Below are positions 17,202-27,015 of a stretch of 62,397 bases of DNA, one piece after another (the stretch's first letter is position 1; each line of letters opens with the position of its first letter). The notes under the pieces were generated by a model. The model ran no database searches. It was not told the DNA's origin and saw only the letters and a program-made list of their open reading frames with translations. The stretch covers positions 1 through 62,397 of the forward strand of contig NZ_CABIKG010000012.1 in NCBI RefSeq assembly GCF_902196125.1, given 5' to 3'. The translations under genes and the position numbers were made by a program. The stretch is from Helicobacter suis (lineage in GTDB: Bacteria > Campylobacterota > Campylobacteria > Campylobacterales > Helicobacteraceae).

Positions 17202-18203
17202 CTATTTTTCTACCAAAATTTGCATCTTTTTATTTTTGAGTTCTACATATAGCTCTTTGATGCCATGTGAGGAGTAAGTGTGTTTTTTATTCTTATAGGC
17301 TTCATAATCTTGTAAAAAAGTGATGCGGAAAAGCCGTTTGCCTTCAATATTGGGGTAGGGGGTGATATTAATACCTGAAAAGCGAATCGTCTTATCCTCA
17401 TTTTTAGCAAAAATCTTGGTTTTAAATTTCTCATAACTTTTAAAACCCATGCCATTAAAATGTTTGAAATTAGGGGAATAAAACTCTAAATAAGAGATCA
17501 AATTATTCTTAGCCCAAGCCATGCGCCAAGCATATAAATTACTCAGTAACAACGCTAATTCTTGTTTGCTTGCATGGGGAAAATCCCCCTCATAAACTAT
17601 CAATAAAGTCTTTTTATTGCGCACCAATTTATCATAACTTTGCAAGATTTTATTATCAATGGCAATACAGCCCTTAGTATTTGAATTGTTGCGATCGCCC
17701 TTTAAAGGCATGCCATGAATCCAGATGCCATGACCTGTATGTTTAAGTACTACATCTAGGGGGTTTGGGTAGTTAGTTACAAGGGCTAGGGGTCCATAGT
17801 AAGCGCTTAAATTGGTGATCTTTTTAATGATCTGATAAACACCAATGGGAGTGGCCTTATCCCCTTCGCTTACTTTCATGCCAATTTTAGACCCCACTAA
17901 CGCTTTACTTTCATTCACCTTAGAGATTTTCTCCCCATCCATTTTGTAAAGAATTAGTCTAGGATCGGCTTTATTGATAATAAAAAGATAGTCTAAATTT
18001 TCATAATACCCATAGGTGGTGTCTTTTGTTTCTAGCACATCTTCCCAAAAATCCTTTTGGCTTAAATAGGACTGCAAAAGTCTTTCAATAGAGCCTATGC
18101 CCTTTTCATGGTAGACTTTGACAAAACCCATTAAAGTACCTGCTTGAGCCCCTAAAGTTAGAGCAAAAATTAAAAAAGCAGATCGCAAACCCATTCTAAC
18201 CAT
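17202..18203 (-). CDS. csd6: L,D-transpeptidase-fold cell-shape protein Csd6
   Basis: Periplasmic peptidoglycan enzyme, 333 residues, with signal peptide (SAFLIFALTLGAQA). The YkuD-type catalytic domain shows the conserved GHGIWIHGMP histidine and the NTKGCIAI motif with the nucleophilic cysteine. In H. pylori Csd6 trims tetrapeptides to tripeptides and is needed for helical shape. The C-terminal third resembles an NTF2-like pocket (LYAWRMAWAKNNLISYLEFY), as in Csd6. Downstream of era in the block rplI-hslV-hslU-era-csd6, the HP0514-HP0518 order. Confidence 0.88.
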   Translation of the reverse strand: MVRMGLRSAFLIFALTLGAQAGTLMGFVKVYHEKGIGSIERLLQSYLSQKDFWEDVLETKDTTYGYYENLDYLFIINKADPRLILYKMDGEKISKVNESKALVGSKIGMKVSEGDKATPIGVYQIIKKITNLSAYYGPLALVTNYPNPLDVVLKHTGHGIWIHGMPLKGDRNNSNTKGCIAIDNKILQSYDKLVRNKKTLLIVYEGDFPHASKQELALLLSNLYAWRMAWAKNNLISYLEFYSPNFKHFNGMGFKSYEKFKTKIFAKNEDKTIRFSGINITPYPNIEGKRLFRITFLQDYEAYKNKKHTYSSHGIKELYVELKNKKMQILVEK

Positions 18204-18241
18204 ACAAAACCCCTAAGCGTAAAAATCAAAAAGAAAACGCG

Positions 18242-19132
18242 CTATTCTATCATATAGCCCATTCTTTTTAGCTGATCTTTCTCTTGAGTCCAGTTTTTCT
18301 GTACCACTACCTCTATTTGCAAAAATGCTTTTTTCTGAGAAAAATCCTCTATTGCCAACCTTGCCTCCCGCCCGATTTTCTTAATAACACCCCCTCCCTT
18401 ACCAATCACCATTCTTTGCTGACTCTCTTTTTCTACAATGATTTTAGCCTCAATAAAATCCATAGTTTTTTCCTCCCTAACACGCATAATAAGTACATCG
18501 CTAGCATAAGGGATTTCCTCACTCAAAAAGCGAAAAATCTGTTCGCGAATCATCTCTTTATAAATCTCTTTGATCTGTATATCGCTAAGAAGTTTAGGAT
18601 CGTAATAAAAGGGGGCTTCAGGTAAGAGTTTAGCCACCTCTTTTAAGAGAATTTCTAAATGATGCCCCTTAGCTGCACTTAAAGGAATTAATGCGCTAAA
18701 GTGCGTACTATAAACTTGGTAGGTTTTAATTTGGGCTAGAATTTTAGCAGGGGTGGCTGTATCTGTTTTATTAAGGGCTAAAATATGGGGTTTGTTAGGG
18801 GCTAGGTTTAAAAATTCTTGGTATTTTTCCGGGCTATCATGGATACTGGCTAAAAATACAGCCAAATCACAAGACTCTAATGCATGCCTAATTTGCTTTA
18901 GCATAGCTTGATTAAGTAATTTAGTGGGCTTACAAATTCCGGGGGTGTCTAAAAAAATCATTTGACACTCTACCCCCTCTTGAGTGTAAGGTACAATGGC
19001 CTTTAAAACTTTACGGGTGGCATTAGCTTTATGAGAGATAAGGGAGAGGTGTTCATAAACAAGCGCATTAATCAGAGTGCTTTTACCGGCATTTGGCCGT
19101 CCGATGAGTGCAATAAAGCCGGCTTTACTCAT
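18242..19132 (-). CDS. era: GTPase Era
   Basis: Ribosome-assembly GTPase that binds the 3' end of 16S rRNA, 296 residues. G1 is GRPNAGKST, G3 is DTPGI, G4 is NKTD. The C-terminal type-II KH domain has GKGGGVIKKIGREAR. The start overlaps the hslU stop by 4 bases. Followed by csd6, with a 38-base gap. Confidence 0.96.
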   Translation of the reverse strand: MSKAGFIALIGRPNAGKSTLINALVYEHLSLISHKANATRKVLKAIVPYTQEGVECQMIFLDTPGICKPTKLLNQAMLKQIRHALESCDLAVFLASIHDSPEKYQEFLNLAPNKPHILALNKTDTATPAKILAQIKTYQVYSTHFSALIPLSAAKGHHLEILLKEVAKLLPEAPFYYDPKLLSDIQIKEIYKEMIREQIFRFLSEEIPYASDVLIMRVREEKTMDFIEAKIIVEKESQQRMVIGKGGGVIKKIGREARLAIEDFSQKKAFLQIEVVVQKNWTQEKDQLKRMGYMIE

Positions 19133-20469
19133 AGGATAAAGCGCGCTAGATCCACATCTTCTACTAAATCTTGTAATGTTTGGCTCACATCTTTTTTAGA
19201 AACCACCACCTTTTGCCCCGCATAAGTTGTAGCGTTAAAACTAATATCCTCTAACACCTTTTCTAAAGTGGTGTGCAAACGGCGCGCACCAATATCCTCT
19301 GTTTTTTGATTGGCTAAATATGAAAATCTAGCCAGTTCTCTTAAAGCTTCAGGTTCAAAAGCCAAGTCCACGCCCTCTACCCCTAAAAGCGCTTGGTATT
19401 GTTTAATCAGCGAGCTTTTAGGGCGCGTTAAAATTTCATACATGATCTCCTCAGATAAACTTTCTAATTCCACACGCAAAGGGAAGCGCCCCTGTAATTC
19501 AGGAATCAAATCGCTAGGTTTACTCAAATGAAAAGCCCCAGCGGCAATAAAAAGAATGTGATCGGTGGCTATGGGCCCATATTTAGTTTGGATTGTGCTC
19601 CCCTCTACAATGGGTAAGAGATCGCGCTGTACGCCCTCTTTACTAGGGTCTTGAGTACGCCCCTCTTTAGAACCAACCGCAATTTTATCAATCTCATCAA
19701 TGAAGATAACCCCAGATTGTGCGGCTCTTTGTACCCCCTCTCTTTGTACTTGTTCCATATCTAAAATAGCTTGAGAAACATCATGGCGCAGAGCTTCTTT
19801 AGCCTCTTTAATAGTCATTTCCTTACTAACCTTTTCCCCCCCCTTATTTAAAATTTTGGTTAGACTCTCTTGAACCTTGATGATCTCAGGTGGCATGTTA
19901 AAATCCCCCTCTACACCCCTTTTATCTAGTTCAATCTGGATTTTTTGGTGATCTAGAGCATGGCCGCGTACTTTTTCTTTGGTTTTCTCAAAATTTAGCA
20001 TATATTCTTGTTGTTTATCCTTGCCCACACCACTAGGAAGGGGGGGCAAAAGCTTTTTAGTGATGCGCTCAATGATCAAATCCTCAATCTTGGCTTGGTT
20101 TTTTTCCTTCTCTTCATTTTCTACTAAATGAATACTTGCCACTACCAAATCACGCACCATAGACTCTACATCGCGCCCCACAAAGCCTACTTCTGTGTAT
20201 TTACTAGCCTCTACTTTGATAAAGGGCAAACCCATCATTTTAGCCATGCGCCGCGCAATTTCGGTTTTACCCACACCCGTTGAACCTATCATCAAAATAT
20301 TTTTAGGCATGACCTCCTCTTGGAGCTCCTTACTTAACTGCAAACGCCGCCAGCGGTTACGCAGAGCAATTGCAATCATCTTTTTTGCATCTTGCTGCCC
20401 GATGATGTAGTCGTCTAAATAGTGGACAATCTCTTGGGGTGTTAAATTTAATTTTGCATGGCCTACCAT
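19129..20469 (-). CDS. hslU: HslU unfoldase ATPase
   Basis: AAA+ ring ATPase that feeds proteins to the HslV peptidase, 446 residues. Walker A is GSTGVGKTEIAR, Walker B FIDEIDKIA; the pore-loop GFVGRDVE and sensor-2 DIGARRLH are present. A homopolymer of eight G on the coding strand (19836-19843, the KGGE segment) lies in the I-domain and is slippage-prone. The start overlaps hslV and the end overlaps era. Confidence 0.96.
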   Translation of the reverse strand: MVGHAKLNLTPQEIVHYLDDYIIGQQDAKKMIAIALRNRWRRLQLSKELQEEVMPKNILMIGSTGVGKTEIARRMAKMMGLPFIKVEASKYTEVGFVGRDVESMVRDLVVASIHLVENEEKEKNQAKIEDLIIERITKKLLPPLPSGVGKDKQQEYMLNFEKTKEKVRGHALDHQKIQIELDKRGVEGDFNMPPEIIKVQESLTKILNKGGEKVSKEMTIKEAKEALRHDVSQAILDMEQVQREGVQRAAQSGVIFIDEIDKIAVGSKEGRTQDPSKEGVQRDLLPIVEGSTIQTKYGPIATDHILFIAAGAFHLSKPSDLIPELQGRFPLRVELESLSEEIMYEILTRPKSSLIKQYQALLGVEGVDLAFEPEALRELARFSYLANQKTEDIGARRLHTTLEKVLEDISFNATTYAGQKVVVSKKDVSQTLQDLVEDVDLARFIL

Positions 20470-21011
20470 TAAAGCTCCAAAATTTTAATGTTTTGGTTGG
20501 TATAGATACAAAGATTGCCCGCGATTTTAAGCGATTCTTCTACCAGAGCTTTAGGCGGTAGGTGTGCAAACGCATCGAGCGCGCGGGCTGCACTTAGCGC
20601 ATAATTACCCCCGCTTCCAATGGCAGCAATCTTGCCATCTTCAGGCTCTACCACATCGCCTGTTCCGCTTAAAATAAAGATAGATTGTTTATTTAGCACG
20701 ATCATCATTGCCTCTAAACGGCGTAAAAATTTATCCTTGCGCCACTCTTTGCTAAAATCCACCACGCTTTTAAACAAATCCCCTTTTTTGCCCTCCAAAA
20801 TGCGCTCAAACATATCAAACAAACTAAAGGCATCGGCTGTACTGCCTGCAAACCCGCTTAAAATTTGGCCATGGTGGAGGGTGCGGATTTTGGTGGCATT
20901 GCCCTTAAGAATGCAATTATTAAAACTAACCTGTCCATCTCCGCCAATAATGGCACAATCCTTCCCCTCAAAATGGGCTTTATAGCCCAAAATCGTAGTG
21001 GCATGAAACAT
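20469..21011 (-). CDS. hslV: HslV peptidase
   Basis: Proteasome-like threonine peptidase, 180 residues. The protein starts [14 protein letters not shown]. In most bacteria the catalytic Thr directly follows Met; here the Thr pair follows a four-residue leader (MFHA), so processing must remove more than Met. I recall H. pylori HslV beginning the same way. IGGDGQVSF and the later [14 protein letters not shown] core are typical. It lies 6 bases from rplI and its end abuts hslU. Confidence 0.94.
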   Translation of the reverse strand: MFHATTILGYKAHFEGKDCAIIGGDGQVSFNNCILKGNATKIRTLHHGQILSGFAGSTADAFSLFDMFERILEGKKGDLFKSVVDFSKEWRKDKFLRRLEAMMIVLNKQSIFILSGTGDVVEPEDGKIAAIGSGGNYALSAARALDAFAHLPPKALVEESLKIAGNLCIYTNQNIKILEL

Positions 21012-21017
21012 TAAAAA

Positions 21018-21464
21018 TCACTCAGCCACGACATCAATTTTTAAAACACCCACTACGCCTAATCCAAGCTTAACATCAATTTCATAAATCCCGGTACTTC
21101 TAATGGGCGTTTTAAGCTCTAGTGTTTTTTTATCAAGGCTAATAGGGTGATTGGCCTGTAAAACCTCAACTACTTCCTCTTTAGTGATAGAACCAAAAAG
21201 CGCGCCATTAGCCCCTACTTTTTTGCTAATTTTTAGAACAATCCCCTCTAGTGTTTTAGCAAGCTCTTGTTTGGCGGCCAACTCTAAGGCCTCTTGTTGT
21301 GCCCGTTTTTGTGCACTAGCTTTATATCTGCGAATCACCTCTGTGGTGGCTAACTCAGCCAAATTTTTAGCTAATAAAAAATTGTTTGCATAGCCATTTT
21401 TAACCTCACACACATCTCCAGCTTTGCCTAGATTTTTCACATCTTGTAGCAGTAATACTTTCAC
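21018..21464 (-). CDS. rplI: 50S ribosomal protein L9
   Basis: A 148-residue protein that bridges 23S rRNA near the L1 stalk. The N-terminal domain is [27 protein letters not shown] up to residue about 30, split by a long helix from the C-terminal domain (ending [21 protein letters not shown]). First gene of the rplI-hslV-hslU-era-csd6 run. SD AAGGAT is 5 bases ahead of the ATG. Confidence 0.95.
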   Translation of the reverse strand: MKVLLLQDVKNLGKAGDVCEVKNGYANNFLLAKNLAELATTEVIRRYKASAQKRAQQEALELAAKQELAKTLEGIVLKISKKVGANGALFGSITKEEVVEVLQANHPISLDKKTLELKTPIRSTGIYEIDVKLGLGVVGVLKIDVVAE

Positions 21465-21526
21465 GCTTATCCTTACTAAAGTATTTAAAAGATCGCATTA
21501 TAAAATATCCGGGTTTTAAACTACCT

Positions 21527-22600
21527 TTAACGCAAATTAGGATCAAGCGGGAGGAATAAACGCCCATAATTAGGATTAGAGCGCAATAACTTTTCTTTAA
21601 AGATTCCATAATTATCACAACCAGATTGCAGACCATATTGGCACACATAAGAGAATAGATCAAGGGCGCGTTTATCATTTTGGGGGACGCCCAAACCTTT
21701 TTGATACAACACCCCTAAATTATTACAACTAGAAAGATTGCCACTCTCACAAGCTAGCTGGAAATACTTAGCCGCATAAAAATTATTAATGGGTACGCCC
21801 TCTGCCCCCTTAGCATAGATCCAACCCAAATTCGCACAACCCTGCATGTCCCCCGCGTTACAAGCTAAGTAATTTAAATCTACATTGTTTAATTTAGCCT
21901 TATCAATCCCATAGATATTTTTAACATTACTCATCAAACCTAAATTATAACAACCTAAATCACTCCCATGTTCACAGGCATATTTGTAATACTCTATTGC
22001 CTTAAAATAATTCTTAGGCACCCCCACCCCATTAGCATACATCCATGCTAAATTATTACAAGCTAAAGCACTCCCCCCACGACAACCCACCGCATAAAGC
22101 TGGGCGGCTTTTTCTTTATCATCTAAGGTAGCATTTTGTTTATAATCATAGGTTTGGGCTAAATCCGCACAAGCGCTTGCATCGCCTCCACTACAGCCCA
22201 TTTCATAATAGCGCGTGGCTTTTTCAGTGTCTGTCTGAATACCCACCCCATTAGCATACATCGTACCCACCGCAAAACAACCGGCTGGATTGCCCTGATC
22301 ACAAGACCTAGAAAAGAGTCTAAAAGCATCTTTATAATCCCCACTCTTAACCGCGGCAATACCGGCACTTAAAGCATCTTGTGCCACTGCAGGGGGGGTG
22401 AGGCGATCGTTCATAGGCGAAGAGGCAGGGGGAACAGTTAAAGCGGGTGTATTTGTAGGGGGTCTGGCATTTTGTGGGGCTGTAGGAGGCGTAGCCGGAG
22501 GTGTGGCTTGGGTTTGGGCATTAGGCGGTGTGGGCGCGGCATGGATTAGATTTAAAAGGAGCAAGCAAAAAAGATAAAAACCCCATTTTTTAAAACCCAT
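21527..22600 (-). CDS. Hcp-type Sel1-repeat secreted protein
   Basis: A 357-residue protein with signal peptide (FYLFCLLLLNLIHA). A Pro/Thr/Ala-rich linker of about 60 residues leads into some seven Sel1-like repeats of about 36 residues, each with a conserved Cys pair (RSCDQGNPAGCF, MGCSGGDASACA, ACEHGSDLGCY and so on). These pairs form the disulfides that define the Helicobacter cysteine-rich proteins; some Hcp members bind beta-lactams or trigger host cytokines. The adjacent dapD-ispG pair matches HP0625-HP0628, so this is probably the HcpF counterpart. The Pro-rich linker is longer than I expect for Hcp proteins. Confidence 0.8.
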   Translation of the reverse strand: MGFKKWGFYLFCLLLLNLIHAAPTPPNAQTQATPPATPPTAPQNARPPTNTPALTVPPASSPMNDRLTPPAVAQDALSAGIAAVKSGDYKDAFRLFSRSCDQGNPAGCFAVGTMYANGVGIQTDTEKATRYYEMGCSGGDASACADLAQTYDYKQNATLDDKEKAAQLYAVGCRGGSALACNNLAWMYANGVGVPKNYFKAIEYYKYACEHGSDLGCYNLGLMSNVKNIYGIDKAKLNNVDLNYLACNAGDMQGCANLGWIYAKGAEGVPINNFYAAKYFQLACESGNLSSCNNLGVLYQKGLGVPQNDKRALDLFSYVCQYGLQSGCDNYGIFKEKLLRSNPNYGRLFLPLDPNLR

Positions 22601-22608
22601 TTTACTCC

Positions 22609-23712
22609 CTAGTGGTGTAAGTCCGTATTAAGCGCAATTAAGCGCGTGCTACGCAAAACAACCATTTTACCCGTTTGGCTGTGCTGCCTAAAATGCAAAC
22701 CATGCAAACCGGATAACTCTCTACCCTTATATAGCCCTGAATCTTTTGTTTCTAGCTGCGGGTTGATTTCTTGCAATTTGGCTAATTCTCCAGAGGCTAT
22801 ATAAAAAATTGTACCGGCTAGCACGCCAATACCAGCATCTACAATACAACCATTTCCTAAACTAATGCCCAGTACACTATTAACCCCCAAAAGACAATCT
22901 TTCCCCACACTAATAGGATCGCTATTGCCTCCGCTAAGTACGCCTAAAATCCCCGCGCCCCCGCCAATATCTGTACCCTCTCCTATAATCACAGAGGAGG
23001 AGATACGCCCCTCATTCATGCAAGACCCTTCTACACCGGCGTTAAAATTAATATAGCTAGCCCCGGGCATTTGGGTATAGCCCCCTTTGCCAAGATAAGC
23101 TCCAAAGCGCGCTTTAGCGCTATCTAGCAGGCGGATATTATCAAACTGGGGGATAATTTGCATTAAATAGCGTGGGAATTTGTCTACAAAATCTATACAG
23201 GGAAATTTATCCTGCATTTTTAAAGAAATTTCATGTTCGCGCAACCATTCTAGTTCATAGGCTTTATGGCCACTCCAAGCTACATTAGGCAACAGCGCAA
23301 AAATACCCTCTAAATTTAAACTACGCAAAGGGGCTTTACCCAGAGATAGAGCATGGAGTTTGAGATAAGCCGTTTGTAGACTTTGGCATGGCCTATCTTC
23401 ATAGAGAAGAACAAAATGATAAAAAGATAACTGCGGGTTTTGCTCTTGTTCATTTAGGGCTAAAAGTACTTCTGAGAGGGGGGTTTTTTCTTGAGAAATA
23501 TAGGGGAGAGTTTGTTTTAAAAAGAGTGAATCAATACTATAAATAGCCTCGCTTGGAGTTTTGCTTAGGGGTTTTAACCCTTCCAAAGCCTTTAAAATGG
23601 AATGCTCTAAAGGTTGCCACTCCAGAGATAAAAAACACGCACTCAAAGGCTTTTGACTCTTTTGTCCATACTGCATTTTTGCAATGCCAAAGGCAAGGGG
23701 TTTAGAGGGCAT
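22609..23712 (-). CDS. dapD: Tetrahydrodipicolinate N-succinyltransferase
   Basis: Catalyses the succinyl-CoA step of lysine and meso-diaminopimelate synthesis. The C-terminal half is a left-handed beta-helix ([20 protein letters not shown], then [14 protein letters not shown]). At 367 residues it is the long epsilonproteobacterial form with an extended N-terminal domain. I start at the ATG at 23712: AAAGGAG lies 4 bases ahead. An ATG at 23733 would extend the overlap with ispG and lacks a site. Translationally coupled to ispG by an 11-base overlap. Confidence 0.9.
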   Translation of the reverse strand: MPSKPLAFGIAKMQYGQKSQKPLSACFLSLEWQPLEHSILKALEGLKPLSKTPSEAIYSIDSLFLKQTLPYISQEKTPLSEVLLALNEQEQNPQLSFYHFVLLYEDRPCQSLQTAYLKLHALSLGKAPLRSLNLEGIFALLPNVAWSGHKAYELEWLREHEISLKMQDKFPCIDFVDKFPRYLMQIIPQFDNIRLLDSAKARFGAYLGKGGYTQMPGASYINFNAGVEGSCMNEGRISSSVIIGEGTDIGGGAGILGVLSGGNSDPISVGKDCLLGVNSVLGISLGNGCIVDAGIGVLAGTIFYIASGELAKLQEINPQLETKDSGLYKGRELSGLHGLHFRQHSQTGKMVVLRSTRLIALNTDLHH

Positions 23713-24790
23713 GAATCTCCTTTGCATGTTCATCTGCTAGGGCTTGCACTTCAGCAACAAAGGTTTCTAAAAGTTGATCTTCAGGTAGTTTATGAATCAC
23801 CTTGCCTTTTTTAAGAATGAGCCCGCTTTTATTACCAAAGGCAATAGCAATATCAGCGTGTTTAGCCTCCCCTAGCGCGTTAACCACACAACCCATCACG
23901 CTTACATCTAGGGGGATTTTAATATGCGCGAGGCGTTGTTCTACCTCAGCCATCAAGGCCACTAGATTAGACTCAATACGCCCACAGGTAGGGCAGGAAA
24001 TAAAGCTAATGCCCTCCTTTTGCCTCCCGCTATAACGCAAAATCGCCTTAGCCACGCGAATCTCCTCCTCTAGCTCTCCAGTAATAGAAACCCGCATGGT
24101 ATCGCCTATGCCCTCTCTAAGCAGTTGCCCTAGAGCCATCGCGCTTTTAATGCTGGAGTGAAACAAACTTCCGGCTTCAGTTACACCCAAATGAAAGGGG
24201 TAAGAAACCAGCGGGCGGAGTTTTTGGTAGGCTAAAACGGTGCGCTCTACATCGCTAGCTTTTAAAGAAATCTTAATATTATCAAACCCCACATCTTCTA
24301 AAAGCTTGGTGTTATAAAGAGCAGATTGAACCATTCCCTCAGGCGTAGGGCCGTATTTGAGCGCAAATTGTTTTTCTAAACTCCCCGCATTTACCCCAAT
24401 ACGGATAGGCAAAGAGCGCGCATTGCAAGCCTTAGCAACAGCCTTGATCTTTTCTAACGAACCGATGTTTCCCGGATTAATGCGGATTGCATCTACACTT
24501 TCAGCCGCAATCAGAGCAAACTGGTAATGAAAATGAATATCTGCAATTAAAGGTAAAGAGCAAACTTTTTTAAGCTCTTTAAGCGCAAGGGCGTCTTTTT
24601 TATGGGGTACAGCTACGCGTACTATATCCGCTCCTGCTAATTTGAGGCGATCAATTTGCTCTTTAGTGGCTTTTATATCATGGGTTTGGCTATAGGTCAT
24701 GCTCTGCACGCTAATGGGCGCATCGCCTCCCACAGCCACAGGACCGACAAAGATTTTTTTAGTTAGAAAGCGCGCAACCAAAACTCCCAA
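23702..24790 (-). CDS. ispG: HMB-PP synthase IspG
   Basis: [4Fe-4S] enzyme of the MEP isoprenoid pathway, converting MEcPP to HMB-PP, 362 residues. The TIM-barrel N-terminus shows [12 protein letters not shown]; the cluster ligands are in SCPTCGR and VMGCVVN, with [10 protein letters not shown] conserved. The start is uncertain: the frame opens with TTG at 24790, and another TTG at 24781 has AAGG at a good distance. The difference is three residues. Confidence 0.93.
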   Translation of the reverse strand: MGVLVARFLTKKIFVGPVAVGGDAPISVQSMTYSQTHDIKATKEQIDRLKLAGADIVRVAVPHKKDALALKELKKVCSLPLIADIHFHYQFALIAAESVDAIRINPGNIGSLEKIKAVAKACNARSLPIRIGVNAGSLEKQFALKYGPTPEGMVQSALYNTKLLEDVGFDNIKISLKASDVERTVLAYQKLRPLVSYPFHLGVTEAGSLFHSSIKSAMALGQLLREGIGDTMRVSITGELEEEIRVAKAILRYSGRQKEGISFISCPTCGRIESNLVALMAEVEQRLAHIKIPLDVSVMGCVVNALGEAKHADIAIAFGNKSGLILKKGKVIHKLPEDQLLETFVAEVQALADEHAKEIHAL

Positions 24791-24842
24791 CCTTAAATAT
24801 TTTAATAAGGCGCTAGTCTAGCTAAAAATACATGAGAGAGAG

Positions 24843-25907
24843 CTAAAGAGTGGGGAGGATTTTTAGACAAAAGGTGAGGAAATCACAGAGGGTACAGGGG
24901 AGTTTGCAAGAAAAGGGTAGAGGGTTAAGGCTGATACAAAAAAGCGGATCTGTAGGTATCTTTTTTAAAAGTAAGGGTAGACTGTATTCAAGTTGCTCTT
25001 GTGTGGGGAAAGCTAGAGGGAGAAAGCAATAAGCGCGCTGATTTGTTTGTACCCTTAAAACAGGGGATAAAGAGGTGAGAGCAGATAATCCAAAAAAGCG
25101 GGCTAATTCTAAAGCGATCATGTTTTCAAATACGGGGGGGAGAGGGTGGCTATAACTAAAGGTATAGGGCAAGGAAAAGTCATAAAAATATAGCTTAGAA
25201 TAGCCTTTTTCTGTAGGAATAGATAAAAGCATTTGGTTAGCTTGTAAAGAGGCAAGAAAGCGATAAAGGGTGTCTTTAGAAATTTTAAGTTGCTTTTTAA
25301 GCTGGGTGTAAAGGTGGTTTGTACTCAAACTCTTAGCTTGGAAAGGCAAAATTGCTTTAAAAAGGGGGGTTTGTGTGCCAAATTCTAAGGCAAAAAGCGC
25401 TTGTTTTTTAAGCATTTTCTCATGCGAGCAAAAGGCTAGCATTTCAGGCAAATTCCCCTCTTTTAAAAAACGAGCAAGGAGAGCAGCAGGGTCTTTGTTG
25501 CAAAAATGGACAAATTCAGCAAAACTTAAAGGGGAAATGGCTTGTTGCTTAAAACCCTCTGGGGTGTGGCTAGTATCTCTTTGGATCAGTAAAGTAGGCA
25601 AGGTAGGCAAAGCAAAATCCTTAGGGGGGTGTTTGAGAATAAGTAAATCTGCTCTATAGTCTTGAGCAAAGGAGGGTAGGAATTTAAAAAGCTCGTCTAA
25701 GGGCAAACGCCAGTCTGTGGCGTCTACATAAATGGGCTTTTTATAGTTTTTAGCAACAAGCAGAGCCAAAGCGCTTTTACCCACCTTAGCCCCCCCATAA
25801 AGCAAAGTAGAGGGCTTGATAACATAATCGCGGGGTTTGAGTGGTCTTTGGCTAGCCTGAGCAAAACTAGTTTCTAAAATATTAGCAAGCAGGGGTAGAT
25901 TTTGCAT
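24843..25907 (-). CDS. AAA ATPase of the AAA-14/DUF4143 type
   Basis: A 354-residue predicted ATPase. Walker A is LYGGAKVGKSALALL; the middle YRFLASLQAN region looks like a winged helix typical of the DUF4143 C-terminal part. Family members are often ATPases of unknown partner. The gene sits next to and divergent from rpsJ, as HP1321 does in H. pylori. A TATAAT on its strand (25915-25920) lies so close that the transcript would be nearly leaderless. Confidence 0.7.
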   Translation of the reverse strand: MQNLPLLANILETSFAQASQRPLKPRDYVIKPSTLLYGGAKVGKSALALLVAKNYKKPIYVDATDWRLPLDELFKFLPSFAQDYRADLLILKHPPKDFALPTLPTLLIQRDTSHTPEGFKQQAISPLSFAEFVHFCNKDPAALLARFLKEGNLPEMLAFCSHEKMLKKQALFALEFGTQTPLFKAILPFQAKSLSTNHLYTQLKKQLKISKDTLYRFLASLQANQMLLSIPTEKGYSKLYFYDFSLPYTFSYSHPLPPVFENMIALELARFFGLSALTSLSPVLRVQTNQRAYCFLPLAFPTQEQLEYSLPLLLKKIPTDPLFCISLNPLPFSCKLPCTLCDFLTFCLKILPTL

Positions 25908-25922
25908 AAGGGTTATTATAAT

Positions 25923-25941
25923 TTTCCTTTATAAAAGGAAA
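25923..25941. repeat. Perfect 8-base hairpin between divergent genes
   Basis: TTTCCTTT-ATA-AAAGGAAA is a perfect stem next to the -10 of the ATPase gene and 50 bases upstream of the rpsJ -35. Neither gene ends here, so it is not a gene-end terminator. It may be an operator or a DNA cruciform. Confidence 0.4.
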
Positions 25942-25992
25942 CTTTTATATCTAAACATTTTGTTAAAAACGCGTTAAATGGGGCTTATTTTC

Positions 25993-26021
25993 TTGACTTC
26001 TCTTATTTTTTGATCTATAAT
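25993..26021 (+). promoter_or_regulatory. Promoter of the ribosomal superoperon
   Basis: TTGACT (25993-25998), exactly 17 bases, then a perfect TATAAT (26016-26021), 48 bases before rpsJ. This is one of the two strongest promoters in the window, fitting high ribosomal-protein output. Confidence 0.85.
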
Positions 26022-26069
26022 TGGGGTTTTTAAATTGCCCAAAAGTTTGATAGTTTTGTAAGGATTTTT

Positions 26070-26384
26070 ATGGAAAAGATACGACTCAAGTTGAAAGCCT
26101 ACGATCACCGCGTGTTAGATCGCTCCGTCGTGGCGATTGTGGAGGCGGTGAAGCGATCAGGCTCTGAGATTAGAGGGCCTATTCCTCTGCCAACTAAAAA
26201 CAGGCGCTATACGGTGCTTCGCTCTCCCCACATCAATAAGGACTCTAGGGAGCAATTTGAAATCCGTGTACATAGCCGTTTGATTGATATTATGGCAGCC
26301 ACTCCAGAGACGGTAGATAGCCTTATGAAACTTGATCTAGCCCCCGAGGTGGAAGTAGAAGTTACTTCTATGGAGGAAAAATAA
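26070..26384 (+). CDS. rpsJ: 30S ribosomal protein S10
   Basis: Head protein of the small subunit that, as NusE, also joins the NusB antitermination complex; 104 residues, normal length. The long beta-hairpin reaching into the head is [19 protein letters not shown]. First gene of the superoperon, behind the strong promoter. AAGGA precedes the ATG. Confidence 0.97.
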   Translation: MEKIRLKLKAYDHRVLDRSVVAIVEAVKRSGSEIRGPIPLPTKNRRYTVLRSPHINKDSREQFEIRVHSRLIDIMAATPETVDSLMKLDLAPEVEVEVTSMEEK

Positions 26385-26430
26385 TTCCCAAAAGCGTTAG
26401 TACGATTTTGTGGAAAGGAGTAATGTAATA

Positions 26431-27015
26431 ATGGAATATTTAGTGCAAAAAATCGGGATGAGTCGCATCGTGGGGGCTAGTAGTGTACCTGTAACTTTGC
26501 TTAAAGTCTTAGATAGCAAGGTTTGTGAGATTAAAGAAGGGCAGTTATTGGTGGCTTATGCCCTGCACAAAAAACACAACAAAGCTATCGCCGGCCAGCA
26601 GAAAAAATACCAGTTAAGCCAAGAATTTAACCGCTTTGCTACCTTAAAAGGGCATGCGGAGGCGCTGGGGGATTTGAGTGTAGAACCTTTAGAGGGAGTG
26701 CAATATATCAAAGCTACCTTTTATACTAAGGGGCGCGGGTTTAGTGGGGCGATGAAGCGCTGGAATTTCCAAGGCGGACCAGCAGCCCACGGAAGCCGTT
26801 TCCACCGCCGTTTAGGCTCAATTGGAAATAGAGAGTGGCCCGGACGGGTACAGAAAGGTAAAAAGATGGCAGGGCACTATGGCAATGAAAAAGTAACCTG
26901 CCACAACCAAGTACTTTCCTTTGATAAAGAAAATAAAATTCTAGTCCTCAAGGGATCGACGGCTGGCTATGCAGGCGCTTATGGCCGTATCAGTATCCAG
27001 AAAGGAAAATCATGA
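26431..27015 (+). CDS. rplC: 50S ribosomal protein L3
   Basis: Binds 23S rRNA near the peptidyl-transferase centre; 194 residues. The loop [20 protein letters not shown] is the family hallmark, with the glutamine after FQ methylated in some bacteria. I start at the ATG at 26431 with AAGGAG (26415-26420) upstream; an in-frame GTG at 26410 overlaps that site. Overlaps rplD by 4 bases. Confidence 0.96.
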   Translation: MEYLVQKIGMSRIVGASSVPVTLLKVLDSKVCEIKEGQLLVAYALHKKHNKAIAGQQKKYQLSQEFNRFATLKGHAEALGDLSVEPLEGVQYIKATFYTKGRGFSGAMKRWNFQGGPAAHGSRFHRRLGSIGNREWPGRVQKGKKMAGHYGNEKVTCHNQVLSFDKENKILVLKGSTAGYAGAYGRISIQKGKS

